The notes under the pieces: model-generated
What the model saw: the letters and a program-made list of their open reading frames with translations, nothing else
Database searches by the model: none
What the model was told of the DNA's origin: nothing
Assembly (NCBI GenBank): GCA_023415515.1
Contig: JAEZKH010000097.1
Span: 1-31,230 of the forward strand
From: Actinomycetes bacterium
GTDB lineage: Bacteria > Actinomycetota > Actinomycetes > Mycobacteriales > Mycobacteriaceae
Length of the DNA: 31,230 bases
Direction of reading: 5' to 3'
Shown here: piece after piece, positions 21,782 to 29,553 of the stretch
Layout: the number at the start of each line of letters is the position of its first letter
Numbering within the stretch: position 1 is the stretch's first letter
Program-made: the position numbers and the translations under genes

Positions 21782-23086
21782 ATGCCGCTACAGCCGTCGA
21801 TGAAGCTGTTGTCCGTCGATGACCACCTCATCGAACCCCCGCACGTCTGGGCGGATCGACTACCCAAGAAGTACCTGCACGACGGGCCTCGTATCGTCGA
21901 GTTCCCTCGCGAAGGCAAGCCCCCGATGCACCAGTGGGTCTACGAGGGCCGCAGCTATCCCAACATCGGGCTCAACGCCGTCGCAGGCAAGTCCCCCGAG
22001 GAGTTCGGCGTCGATCCCGTGCGCTTCGACGACATGATTCCCGGCTGCTACGACCCGAAGGCGCGGTTGCTCGACATGGACGTCGACGGCGTACATGCCA
22101 TGCTGTGTTTCCCGTCGTTCCCGCGGTTCTGTGGCACGGTCTTCCTCGAGGGCACCGACAAGGAATTGGCGTTGCTCTGCGTGCAGGCCTGGAACGACTT
22201 CTCGCTCGATGAGTGGTGCGCGACCGATCCGGCGCGTTTCATCCCGATGATGATCAGCCCGCTGTGGGATACGCAGTTGATGGTCGCCGAGATCGAGCGC
22301 AACGCCGCCAAGGGTTGTCGCGCCCTTGGCCTGCCCGACAACCCGATGAACCTGGGACTGCCCAGCTTCCACACCCCGCATTGGGATCCGGTCTGGTCGG
22401 CCCTCGAAGAAACCAACATGACGGCGGTCATGCACTTCGGTTCGGGCGGTATGCCACCGTCGACCGCACCAGAGGCGCCGTTCGCGGTGATGGTGACGCT
22501 GATGGGCACGACGTCGATGGCGGCGGCTGTCGAGTTGGTCTTCTCGCCGGTCTTCCACAAGCACCCGAACCTCAAAGTCGCGTTCTCCGAAGGCGGTATC
22601 GGCTGGATGCCATATCTCGTCGAGCGCGCGGACTACGTGTGGCGTAAGCACAAGTACTACCAGAACATCCATCCGACGGTCGCACCGTCGGAGTTGTTCC
22701 GCCGCAACATCTCCGGCTGCTTCATCGAAGACGAGGTCGGCGTGTCGATGCGCCATCAGATCGGCATCGACAACATCACCTGGGAGTGCGACTACCCGCA
22801 CTCCGATTCGTTCTGGCCGAAGAGTCGCGCGCGGGCCGAGGAGATGTTGGCCTCGGTGCCCGACGAGGATGCCCACAAGATCGTGGAGCTCAATGCGCGA
22901 CGGTGGTACGCGTTCCCCGAGGAGGGCTTCAAGGCGTCGACGGCCGACAGCGGGTGGCGACCCAACGACGGGAACCCACCGGAGTACGACTACGACGCGG
23001 TGATGTCCGACCACGGTGGTGTCGGCTACGGAGCCTTCATCCAGAACCTCGCCGAGCAGATGGCCAACAAAGAGAATCCGAACTAA
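21782..23086 (+). CDS. ACMSD-type amidohydrolase, paralogue of the first
   Basis: The 434-residue product is a second PF04909-like TIM-barrel metal enzyme. It shares with the 837-2156 product SVDDHLIEPPHVW (Asp-Asp-His instead of HxH), NIGLNAVAG, CFPSFPRF, PHWDPVW, an MHFGSGG strand with a candidate ligand His, FSEGGIGWMPYLVERADYVWRKH, and WECDYPHSDSFWP. The C-terminus is longer in aromatic and acidic residues (PPEYDYDAVMSDHGGVGYG). ATG at 21782 is chosen with GGAAGG upstream; the frame is open back to 21734, inside the operator, and ATG 21800 is also possible. Such enzymes hydrolyse or decarboxylate carboxylates; two copies suggest two related intermediates. Its stop overlaps the SMP-30 stop by four bases. 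Confidence 0.9.
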   Translation: MPLQPSMKLLSVDDHLIEPPHVWADRLPKKYLHDGPRIVEFPREGKPPMHQWVYEGRSYPNIGLNAVAGKSPEEFGVDPVRFDDMIPGCYDPKARLLDMDVDGVHAMLCFPSFPRFCGTVFLEGTDKELALLCVQAWNDFSLDEWCATDPARFIPMMISPLWDTQLMVAEIERNAAKGCRALGLPDNPMNLGLPSFHTPHWDPVWSALEETNMTAVMHFGSGGMPPSTAPEAPFAVMVTLMGTTSMAAAVELVFSPVFHKHPNLKVAFSEGGIGWMPYLVERADYVWRKHKYYQNIHPTVAPSELFRRNISGCFIEDEVGVSMRHQIGIDNITWECDYPHSDSFWPKSRARAEEMLASVPDEDAHKIVELNARRWYAFPEEGFKASTADSGWRPNDGNPPEYDYDAVMSDHGGVGYGAFIQNLAEQMANKENPN

Positions 23087-24021
23087 GCACGAATTCCGGC
23101 GGCCTCCAGCCAGTTCTCGACCACCACCACCCTTCCTGACGACGCCAAGGTCATGAACAGGGTGTGGCCGTCGGCGCTGAGCGCAGCATTGGTGGTCATC
23201 GGGTCATCGGTGGGAATCGCACCCATCAGCTCACCTGCCGGCGAGAAGACCGTCACGCCACCAGCGCCGAGGGTGGCAACCACAACCCTGCCCTCGCAGT
23301 CCACGCACAGTCCGTCGGCACCGCCGATGTTCAGCGGGCCTCCGCTGGGAACGGTAGCCAGTCCGCGTGCCCTCGTGACATTTCCAGGCTCACTCAACGT
23401 GAACTCCCACACCCGCCGCGTGCGCGTTTCAGCGACGTACAACAGGCGGCCGTCTGGTGACAGCGCGGTGCCGTTGGGCATCTCCAGTGGGTAGACGACC
23501 TCGCGTAGATCCCCGTCGACCGTCCCATACAGCAGCCCGGTCATGGTCCTACTGCGACCGTTGGCCGTCCCGCCGTCGGTGATGTAGAAGCCGCCGACCG
23601 CATCGATGCAGATATCGCTGGGCCGGACCAGCGGCAGCCGCCGGCCGCTGCGCGTGAGGAAACTGGTTGCCAGCGTCGTCACCTCGCCGTCGACCCCGAT
23701 GAGCTGCAGTTGCGGGGTCAGCGGCCGATCCGGAGGACCGACGGGGCGAAACAGCATCGCGGCCCCCTCGAAGTCGTATGGCCACGGTCCGATGCCGAAT
23801 GTGGACCCGCCATTCTGGCAGACCACACGGCGCCCATCGGGAAGCTCACCGACACCGTTGGGTCCTCCCCCGGTGTGTGCCACGGTCTCGCTGCTGCCAT
23901 CGGCGTGGATCCGGGTGATGCGACCCGCGGCCATCTCCGAAACCACCACCGACCCGTCTGCGCCGACGATCGGGCTTTCCGGAAACGCGAGTCCGTCAGC
24001 AAGGCAACGAAGTTCAGTCAT
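23083..24021 (-). CDS. SMP-30/gluconolactonase-family six-bladed propeller protein
   Basis: A 312-residue beta-propeller. The family's metal ligands are visible: Glu15 in AFPESPIV, Asn in EMPNGTALSPDG and Asp in GGADGLCVD; GGPNGVGELPDGRRVVCQNGG and RPSDICIDAVGGFYITDGG are typical blade segments. Members are calcium- or zinc-dependent lactonases. There is no signal peptide, so a cytoplasmic lactonase is likely; lactones could form from P450-hydroxylated acids. It is the last gene of a six-gene minus-strand operon, and its ATG overlaps the stop of the NTF2-like gene (ATGA). The sugar-lactone specificity of characterised members need not apply here. Confidence 0.88.
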   Translation of the reverse strand: MTELRCLADGLAFPESPIVGADGSVVVSEMAAGRITRIHADGSSETVAHTGGGPNGVGELPDGRRVVCQNGGSTFGIGPWPYDFEGAAMLFRPVGPPDRPLTPQLQLIGVDGEVTTLATSFLTRSGRRLPLVRPSDICIDAVGGFYITDGGTANGRSRTMTGLLYGTVDGDLREVVYPLEMPNGTALSPDGRLLYVAETRTRRVWEFTLSEPGNVTRARGLATVPSGGPLNIGGADGLCVDCEGRVVVATLGAGGVTVFSPAGELMGAIPTDDPMTTNAALSADGHTLFMTLASSGRVVVVENWLEAAGIRA

Positions 24022-24548
24022 CGATGACGCGCCTCCCACCACTTGGTGAACACCGGGTCAGTCAGGGGTATGTCTCCGACACCGATCTGCCGGTCGGGCC
24101 AGTTCGCCTCCCGCTGATCAAGCGGTGAATTCGCATGTCCGATCCCGTACCACAACCGGTGGCGGCGGTGCAGAAACAACCAACGTCCGTCCTCGCGTAT
24201 GTAGCGGTCGTGGTATCTGATGAGCTGTTCTACGAAGCCGTCATTGGCGGTATGCGCGAAGCAGTGCGCCCACACCTCGCCTGTGGCCGCGTCATCGCCG
24301 TCGAATTCGATCAGGTGATTGGCCACCAGAATGACCGCGAACACACTGTCCGTGAGGCTGTCCGTCATGAGTCTGCGAAGGCCGTCGGGGCCGTTGCCGT
24401 GCTTGCCGAATCGGGCCTGCACCGAGAACAGCTCGACCATGGCGTCGACGTCACGCGATTGGACGGCCGCCGAATACCGGTAGGGCAACTGACGAATCTC
24501 CTCGCGTGCCAACAGTTCCGTCACCGCGGCGTTGTGTGTCGAAGCCAT
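24018..24548 (-). CDS. NTF2-like (SnoaL/scytalone-dehydratase-type) protein
   Basis: The 176-residue product starts MASTHNAAVTELLAREEIRQLPYRYSAAVQSRDVDAMVELFS, the standard helix pair of the NTF2-like fold, followed by FGKHGNGPDGLRRL, VANHLIEFDGDDAATGEVWAHCF, and YHDRYIREDGRWLFLHRRHRLWYG, the closing sheet. Family members include ketosteroid isomerase-like, dehydratase and polyketide cyclase enzymes and many of unknown reaction. The start is set by GGAGG about eight bases upstream and a 4-bp gap from the SDR stop. Its place between an SDR and a lactonase suggests a dehydration or isomerisation step. Confidence 0.85.
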   Translation of the reverse strand: MASTHNAAVTELLAREEIRQLPYRYSAAVQSRDVDAMVELFSVQARFGKHGNGPDGLRRLMTDSLTDSVFAVILVANHLIEFDGDDAATGEVWAHCFAHTANDGFVEQLIRYHDRYIREDGRWLFLHRRHRLWYGIGHANSPLDQREANWPDRQIGVGDIPLTDPVFTKWWEARHR

Positions 24549-24552
24549 CGGA

Positions 24553-25326
24553 TCAGCCTCCCGTGACGCTGATGTCCTGCCCGGTGATCGCCGACGCCGC
24601 ATCCGACGCCAACCACACCGACAGTTCGGCGACCTCATCAGGCGCCACCACGCGCCCGAGCTTGTTCATTCCGTCAAGGCGATGGCGCACCTGTCCGGGA
24701 TCGACCCCTTCCGCGGCGGCTCGCCGGGCCACATAGGAATCGAGCAACTCCCCTGCCACCGCGCCCACCACGAGTGTGTTCACCCGGATTCCCTGCCTGC
24801 CCACCTCCAGCGCGAGCGTCTGCCCCAGCGCGGTCAGACCGAGTTTGGCCGCAGCGTAGTGCGCCTTGTTGGGTTGCACGTTGCGTGCAGCCGCCGATGA
24901 CACGAACTGGATGTTGCCGCTGCCGGCCGGAATCATGGCCTGCCGCAGGGCCTCCCGTGACAAGACCATCGGCGCGACCAGGTTGGTGCTCAACACGTCA
25001 AGCCAGTTTCGGGTGGTCGCTTCGGCCACGGGCTCATCAGTACCCGGCACCGCGGCATTGTTGACAAGGACATCGAGTCGACCCCACCGAGCGAGCGCCT
25101 CGGCGACTGCATTGCAGCACTCGTCTTCGTTGCGGATGTCGGCGACTGTCACGAGCGCCTCACCGCCCTCCCCGGCGATGGCATCCGCGGTGGCGGCCAA
25201 CTCGCCGGAGCGCCTGGCGACAATCGCCACCTTGGCCCCGCCGCGCGCGTACCGGAGCGCCAGCACTCGTCCGATACCACCGCTGGCACCGGTGATCATG
25301 GCGACACGACCGTCCAATTGGCTCAT
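24553..25326 (-). CDS. Short-chain dehydrogenase/reductase (second)
   Basis: A 257-residue classical SDR: TGASGGIG (residues 12-19), NNAA at 89-92, Ser143/Ser144, Tyr157 and Lys161 in HYAAAK, and the C-terminal ITGQDISVTGG. The ARRS after strand 2 (residues 37-40) favours NADP over NAD, unlike the other SDR. ATG 25326 is preceded by AGGAG at good spacing; the frame is open far upstream but only in the shadow of the P450 gene. It lies 13 bp after a P450, so oxidation or reduction of the P450 product is a fair inference. Confidence 0.94.
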   Translation of the reverse strand: MSQLDGRVAMITGASGGIGRVLALRYARGGAKVAIVARRSGELAATADAIAGEGGEALVTVADIRNEDECCNAVAEALARWGRLDVLVNNAAVPGTDEPVAEATTRNWLDVLSTNLVAPMVLSREALRQAMIPAGSGNIQFVSSAAARNVQPNKAHYAAAKLGLTALGQTLALEVGRQGIRVNTLVVGAVAGELLDSYVARRAAAEGVDPGQVRHRLDGMNKLGRVVAPDEVAELSVWLASDAASAITGQDISVTGG

Positions 25327-25339
25327 GGGTCTCCTGTTG

Positions 25340-26638
25340 TCACGCCGGGATGAGCCGGATCGGCAGATGAGTCGGCCCGCGCAGTGACGTATTCGTCGAC
25401 CATGTGGTCTCACCGGCCGGCATGATGGCCGACGCCTGGCTGACCAACTCGCGCAGCACCGCCGCCGCCTCCATGCGGGCAAGCGGCGCGCCGATGCACA
25501 TGTGCGCACCATAGCCGAAGGCTATGTGGCCCCGTGGATTTCGGTCTGCGCGGTACTCGTCGGGTTGGTCGTAGACAAGTGGATCGCGATTGGCCGCGGC
25601 AAACGACAACAGCACCCTGGACCCGGACGGGATGGTCACGTCGCCGACCTGATGGTCCGCGCGGGTGTATCGGTAGAGGTTCTGTATCGGACTCGAGATC
25701 CGCAGGTGCTCCTCGACTGCGATCGGGATGAGTTCCGGATTCGCTCGGATCAGGTCGAACTGGTCCGGGTTGCGCGCGAGCGTGTCGAACATGCCACCCA
25801 AGAGATTCGTCGTCGTCTCGTTGCCCGCGATCAACAGCAACATCGCGATGAAGAACAGCTGTTGGTGGGTGAGCGACCCGTCGTCATTGTGGGCGAGCAG
25901 GCGTCCGAGCACCGAGTCCGAGCCCTTCAATCGCCCGGCGGCGAACTGTTGCATGAAGTAGCGCTGCAACGCCGCGATCGACCCTATGGCCTTGACCGAT
26001 CGCGCAACTCCGCGTCGGGTCGGCTCGAAGTCGACGATGTGCATCCCGGCCTCCGACCAGTGCCGGAATTGTTGGACGTCGCCGTCGGGGATACCAAGGA
26101 TGTGGGCGATCATCCGCATCGGCATGGGGATCGCGAGCCGCTGCACGACATCGCATCCCGGGTGGGCGATCACATCGGAGACCATTTCGGCCGCCAACTT
26201 GTCGGTCATGGCCTGCCAGGATTCCATCGCCCCCCGGCTGAACCCTGGCTGCACCTGCTTGCGAAGCCGCGCGTGTTCCGCGCCGTCGGACAACACCAGC
26301 ACCGGCGCCTGGATCTTCATCCGGGTCACGCCCTCGGTGCTGGTGACGGCGTCGGTGTCGCGAAGCGCGGCCCGCACATCGGCGTGTCTGCAGAGGATGA
26401 ACGTCGAACGCCTGGGGTTGTAGTGCACCCGACCGGTCTCGTGCAGTGCCCGATACGCGGCGAAGGGTTGAGCGGCAGTCTCCCTGTCCAGCGGGTCATA
26501 CGTGGTGTTCACCGCCCCTGCCCAGGCGCCGGCCCCGCGCAGCCGTGTTCTGATCGCGGCGCCGGCGTTGAGTCGAACGGCGGCAGCGAGCGGCCGCACG
26601 ATTGCCTCGGGGCCGCGAACCGTCTCCAGCAGGCTCAT
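25340..26638 (-). CDS. Cytochrome P450 (third of four), longer N-terminus
   Basis: A P450 of 432 residues, about 30 longer than the other three because of an extra N-terminal segment (MSLLETVRGPEAIVRPLAAAVRLNAG) before YDPLDRETAAQPFAAYRAL. It has IAGNETTTN in the I-helix, EEHLR as ExxR, and FGYGAHMCIG with haem ligand Cys381. MPMRMIAHILGIPDGD is the usual helix before the substrate pocket. ATG 26638 follows AAAGG. It lies in the six-gene operon, 19 bp after a crotonase. Two P450s in one operon suggest successive oxidations or two substrates. Confidence 0.93.
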   Translation of the reverse strand: MSLLETVRGPEAIVRPLAAAVRLNAGAAIRTRLRGAGAWAGAVNTTYDPLDRETAAQPFAAYRALHETGRVHYNPRRSTFILCRHADVRAALRDTDAVTSTEGVTRMKIQAPVLVLSDGAEHARLRKQVQPGFSRGAMESWQAMTDKLAAEMVSDVIAHPGCDVVQRLAIPMPMRMIAHILGIPDGDVQQFRHWSEAGMHIVDFEPTRRGVARSVKAIGSIAALQRYFMQQFAAGRLKGSDSVLGRLLAHNDDGSLTHQQLFFIAMLLLIAGNETTTNLLGGMFDTLARNPDQFDLIRANPELIPIAVEEHLRISSPIQNLYRYTRADHQVGDVTIPSGSRVLLSFAAANRDPLVYDQPDEYRADRNPRGHIAFGYGAHMCIGAPLARMEAAAVLRELVSQASAIMPAGETTWSTNTSLRGPTHLPIRLIPA

Positions 26639-26657
26639 CAATGTGCCTTTCTCGAAG

Positions 26658-27458
26658 CTATCTGCCGCGGAACCTGGGATCGCGTTTCTCCAGGAAAGCC
26701 GCAATACCCTCTGCGACGTCATCGGTGGCCGCGACCTGCTCGACGAGCAGCGCCTCGGTGGTGAAGGCCGCGGCGCGATCCACATCGAGGGCTTGGTTGA
26801 GCATCGCCTTGGCGGCGGCGATCCCGCGTGTCGCGCCGCGCGCAAGGCGCTGGGCCCACGCAGTCACTTCGTCTGTGAGTTGGTCGCCGGAGACGACTTT
26901 GTTGATCAAGCCGATCCGGTGCCCCTCCTGGGCGGTGATCTCTTCGCCGAACATCAGCAGTTCCTTGGCGATGTTGAACGGCACCTTGCGCGCCAACAGG
27001 TAGGCGGCACCACCGTCTGGTGCCAAACCCCGGCGGACGAAAAGCTCTATCAGTCGGGCACTTTCGGCGGCGACGATCAGGTCGCACGCCAGTACCATGC
27101 TCGCGCCGACCCCCGCGGCCGTGCCGTTCAGGCCGCAGATCACCGGCTTTTCACAGTCCAGGATCGCCGTCACCACCGCCTGCGAACCGTTGCGCAGGAT
27201 CCGCGCGGCATCGCCGGCGATCCGGTCCTGGCTCGGCCGCATATCGGGGTCACGCAGGTTGGGACCCGTGCAGAAGTGTTTGTCACCCGCCGCCGTGAAC
27301 ACCACCGCACGGATGTCGGGGTCAGCCGATGCGCGCGCGAGGTTGTCGATGAGGTCTCGCTGCATCGCCCGTGTCACCGAGTTGCCGACCTCGGGTCTGT
27401 CCAAAATCAGCCACCGCACCGCGTCGTCGGTGCGCGTTGTCAATCCGCTGGTGGTCAT
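26658..27458 (-). CDS. Crotonase-family protein, isomerase-like active site
   Basis: The 266-residue product has the crotonase core: WLILDRPEVGNSVT, the oxyanion-hole stretch KHFCTGPNLRD, GLNGTAAGVGASMVLACDLIVA and FVRRGLAPDGGAAYLLARKV. The two glutamates of enoyl-CoA hydratase (rat E144 and E164) align with Ser120 and Phe140, so simple hydration is unlikely. Asp148 in LAPDGG matches the Asp of PaaG-type isomerases, which points to double-bond or ring isomerisation. The start overlaps the stop of the upstream P450 (ATGA). The alignment was done by eye. Confidence 0.88.
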   Translation of the reverse strand: MTTSGLTTRTDDAVRWLILDRPEVGNSVTRAMQRDLIDNLARASADPDIRAVVFTAAGDKHFCTGPNLRDPDMRPSQDRIAGDAARILRNGSQAVVTAILDCEKPVICGLNGTAAGVGASMVLACDLIVAAESARLIELFVRRGLAPDGGAAYLLARKVPFNIAKELLMFGEEITAQEGHRIGLINKVVSGDQLTDEVTAWAQRLARGATRGIAAAKAMLNQALDVDRAAAFTTEALLVEQVAATDDVAEGIAAFLEKRDPRFRGR

Positions 27459-28651
27459 AGACTGATCGGCACGCTCGACGGTCCGCGCACCGAGTTGGTG
27501 TGGACGTAGTTGACGGCCTCCTCGTCGACCTCCCACGTCGGGAACCGCGCCAAAGTCTCCTCGATCGCCACCCTGGCCTCGAGTCTGGCCAGCGCAGCGC
27601 CCAGACAGAAATGCGCGCCGTGGCCAAAGCTGATGTGTCGGATGCCCGTTCGGTTGACGTCGAAGACGTCGGGATTCTCGTATTGGCGCTCGTCACGGCC
27701 GGCGGAGCCGGTCAGCAGCGCGACCTTCGACCCGGCGGGGATGACGGTGTCGTGGTAGGTCACGTCGCGCAGCGTGAACCTGCCCTGCACCGGGGACGGC
27801 GCGTCGTAGCGCAGCAGTTCCTCGACGGCTCCACCGATGAGGCCGGGGTTCTCGACCAGCTTGGCGCGCTCCTGCGGAAAGCGCGCGAGCGTCAGGGCCG
27901 TCCAGCCGAGCAGCCGAGCGACCGTTTCGTTGCCCGCCACGTTGATCAGCGCGATGAACACGAACAGTTCGCCGTCGTCGAGCTGTCGGGTCTCCCGGCC
28001 GGGCTGTACCAGGTCGGAGTCCATCAGGTCGCTGACGATGTCTTCCGTCCGGTTGGCGCGGCGCTTCTGCACCTGTTCGTAGTAGTAGGCGAAGAGCTTC
28101 TCGTTGGCCTGCTTGCCGACCTCGCTGAGTTCCGGGTTGCCGTCGTCGCGGTGGAGTTGCAGATCCGACCATTCGCGCAGGTTGTCGTGGTCCTCCTCGG
28201 GGAAGCCGAGCAGTGAGCTGATGACCATGACCGGCAGCTTCATCGAGAAGTCGCGTACGTAGTCAAACCCGCCGCTGCCGACGTAGGCGTCTAGATATTC
28301 GCGGCACAGCGTGCGGACACGGTCTTCGAGATGGGCGACCTTGCTGCGAAAGAAGGTGCGGTTGACCATCTTTCGCATCGCGGTGTGGTCGGGCGGGTCC
28401 ATCATGATCATCGCCTTCGGCGGTGCCCACGGCTCGGGTGTGATGCCGTCAAGCGTGACACCGTGCTCGGAGGAGAACGTCTCGGTGTCCAGGGACGCGG
28501 ACATCACGTCGTCGAATCTGCTCAGCGCATAGAAGTCGTACTCCTCGTTGTAGTAGACGGGAGCCTCGTCGCGCAGTCGTCGCCACACCTCGTACGGATC
28601 CTTGTGCAGGGCGCGGTCGAAGGGATCCCAGCGCAGGGCCGCTGACACCAT
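27455..28651 (-). CDS. Cytochrome P450 (fourth of four)
   Basis: A 398-residue P450 and first gene of the six-gene operon. Motifs are WDPFDRALHKDPYEVWRRLRDEAPVYY at the N-terminus, MMDPPDHTAMRKMVNRTFF in the C-helix region, NVAGNETVARL in the I-helix (Val replacing the second Thr of ETT), EELLRYD, and FGHGAHFCLG with haem ligand Cys349. ATG 28651 has AGAGGA about ten bases upstream. The gene diverges from a crotonase/acyl-CoA dehydrogenase operon across an operator copy. Substrate unknown. Confidence 0.95.
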   Translation of the reverse strand: MVSAALRWDPFDRALHKDPYEVWRRLRDEAPVYYNEEYDFYALSRFDDVMSASLDTETFSSEHGVTLDGITPEPWAPPKAMIMMDPPDHTAMRKMVNRTFFRSKVAHLEDRVRTLCREYLDAYVGSGGFDYVRDFSMKLPVMVISSLLGFPEEDHDNLREWSDLQLHRDDGNPELSEVGKQANEKLFAYYYEQVQKRRANRTEDIVSDLMDSDLVQPGRETRQLDDGELFVFIALINVAGNETVARLLGWTALTLARFPQERAKLVENPGLIGGAVEELLRYDAPSPVQGRFTLRDVTYHDTVIPAGSKVALLTGSAGRDERQYENPDVFDVNRTGIRHISFGHGAHFCLGAALARLEARVAIEETLARFPTWEVDEEAVNYVHTNSVRGPSSVPISL

Positions 28652-28683
28652 CGGTGTGAGTCCTCTCGTTCCGGTACAGCAGT

Positions 28684-28697
28684 TATACAATGGTACA
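28684..28697 (+). promoter_or_regulatory. Shared operator element, copy 8
   Basis: TATACAATGGTACA, 10 of 14 matches to the element, keeping ACAAT and ACA at the common spacing. It lies in the divergent gap between the fourth P450 and the crotonase. The complement offers TATAAC near 28686-28681 as a possible -10 for the minus strand. Confidence 0.4.
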
Positions 28698-28737
28698 CTC
28701 TGCGTCATTCTGTTTAGTGATGTCGAGAGGGACTACA

Positions 28738-29550
28738 TTGGAAAGTCGAGCTCTGGAACACGTGATCTACGAGAAGGACGGTCCGATCGCCCGGATCATC
28801 CTGAACAATCCGGAGCGCGCCAACGCCCAGACATCGCAGATGGTCCACAGCGTCAACGAGGCCCTCGATGACGCGCAGTACGACTACGAGATCAAGGTCG
28901 TCATCCTCAAGGCGAACGGCAAGGGTTTCTGTTCCGGACATGTGCCCGACGGCAGCTATCCGGAGTTCAAGGCCGAAATCGACGCGTCCGGCAAGGTGTG
29001 GCGGTCGGCGGCCCAGTTGTTCCTGTGGCCGGTGCTCAAGCTCTGGGAGTTTCCGAAGCCGCTCATCGCGCAGGTGCACGGCTACGCCATCGGCGGCGGA
29101 ACCACGTGGGCTCTGCTTCCCGAAATCACCGTCTGTTCGGATGACGCATGGTTCCAGATGCCGCTGGTTCCCGGCTTCGGCCTTCCTGGATCCGAGACGA
29201 TGTTCGAGCCGTGGGTTTTCATGAACTACAAGCGCGCGGCGGAGTACCTCTACACGGCACAGAAGATCACCGCCGACCAGGCGCTGGAGTTCGGCCTGGT
29301 GAACAGGGTCGTCCCGGCCGACGAACTGGAGTCCACGGTGGAGGAACTCGCCGCCAGGATCGCCAAGGCTCCGTTGATCACGTTGCAGGCGACCAAGGCG
29401 GGTGTCCTACGAGCCTGGGAGGGCATGGGATTCCGGACGCACCAGCAGGCGAGCAATGATCTGCAGGCCGTCGTCACGGGCTCGCGCGAGTTCCAGGAGT
29501 ACATGCGCGAGCTGATGAAGAAGGCCGCCAAGCCCGCCGATCGGGTCTGA
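28738..29550 (+). CDS. Crotonase-family protein lacking both hydratase glutamates
   Basis: The 270-residue product begins MESRALEHVIYEKDGPIARIILNNPERANAQ and has KVVILKANGKGFCSGHVPDG as oxyanion-hole region, then YAIGGGTTWALLPEITV and WFQMPLVPGFGLPGSETM. The hydratase glutamates align with Thr123 and Leu143, and the isomerase-type PDGG is also missing, so the reaction may be unusual (for example C-C hydrolysis or a retro-Claisen step). TTG at 28738 is favoured because AGAGGG lies six to seven bases upstream; ATGs at 28720 and 28690 are in frame, the latter inside the operator. It precedes an acyl-CoA dehydrogenase by three bases. Confidence 0.88.
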   Translation: MESRALEHVIYEKDGPIARIILNNPERANAQTSQMVHSVNEALDDAQYDYEIKVVILKANGKGFCSGHVPDGSYPEFKAEIDASGKVWRSAAQLFLWPVLKLWEFPKPLIAQVHGYAIGGGTTWALLPEITVCSDDAWFQMPLVPGFGLPGSETMFEPWVFMNYKRAAEYLYTAQKITADQALEFGLVNRVVPADELESTVEELAARIAKAPLITLQATKAGVLRAWEGMGFRTHQQASNDLQAVVTGSREFQEYMRELMKKAAKPADRV

Positions 29551-29553
29551 GCT

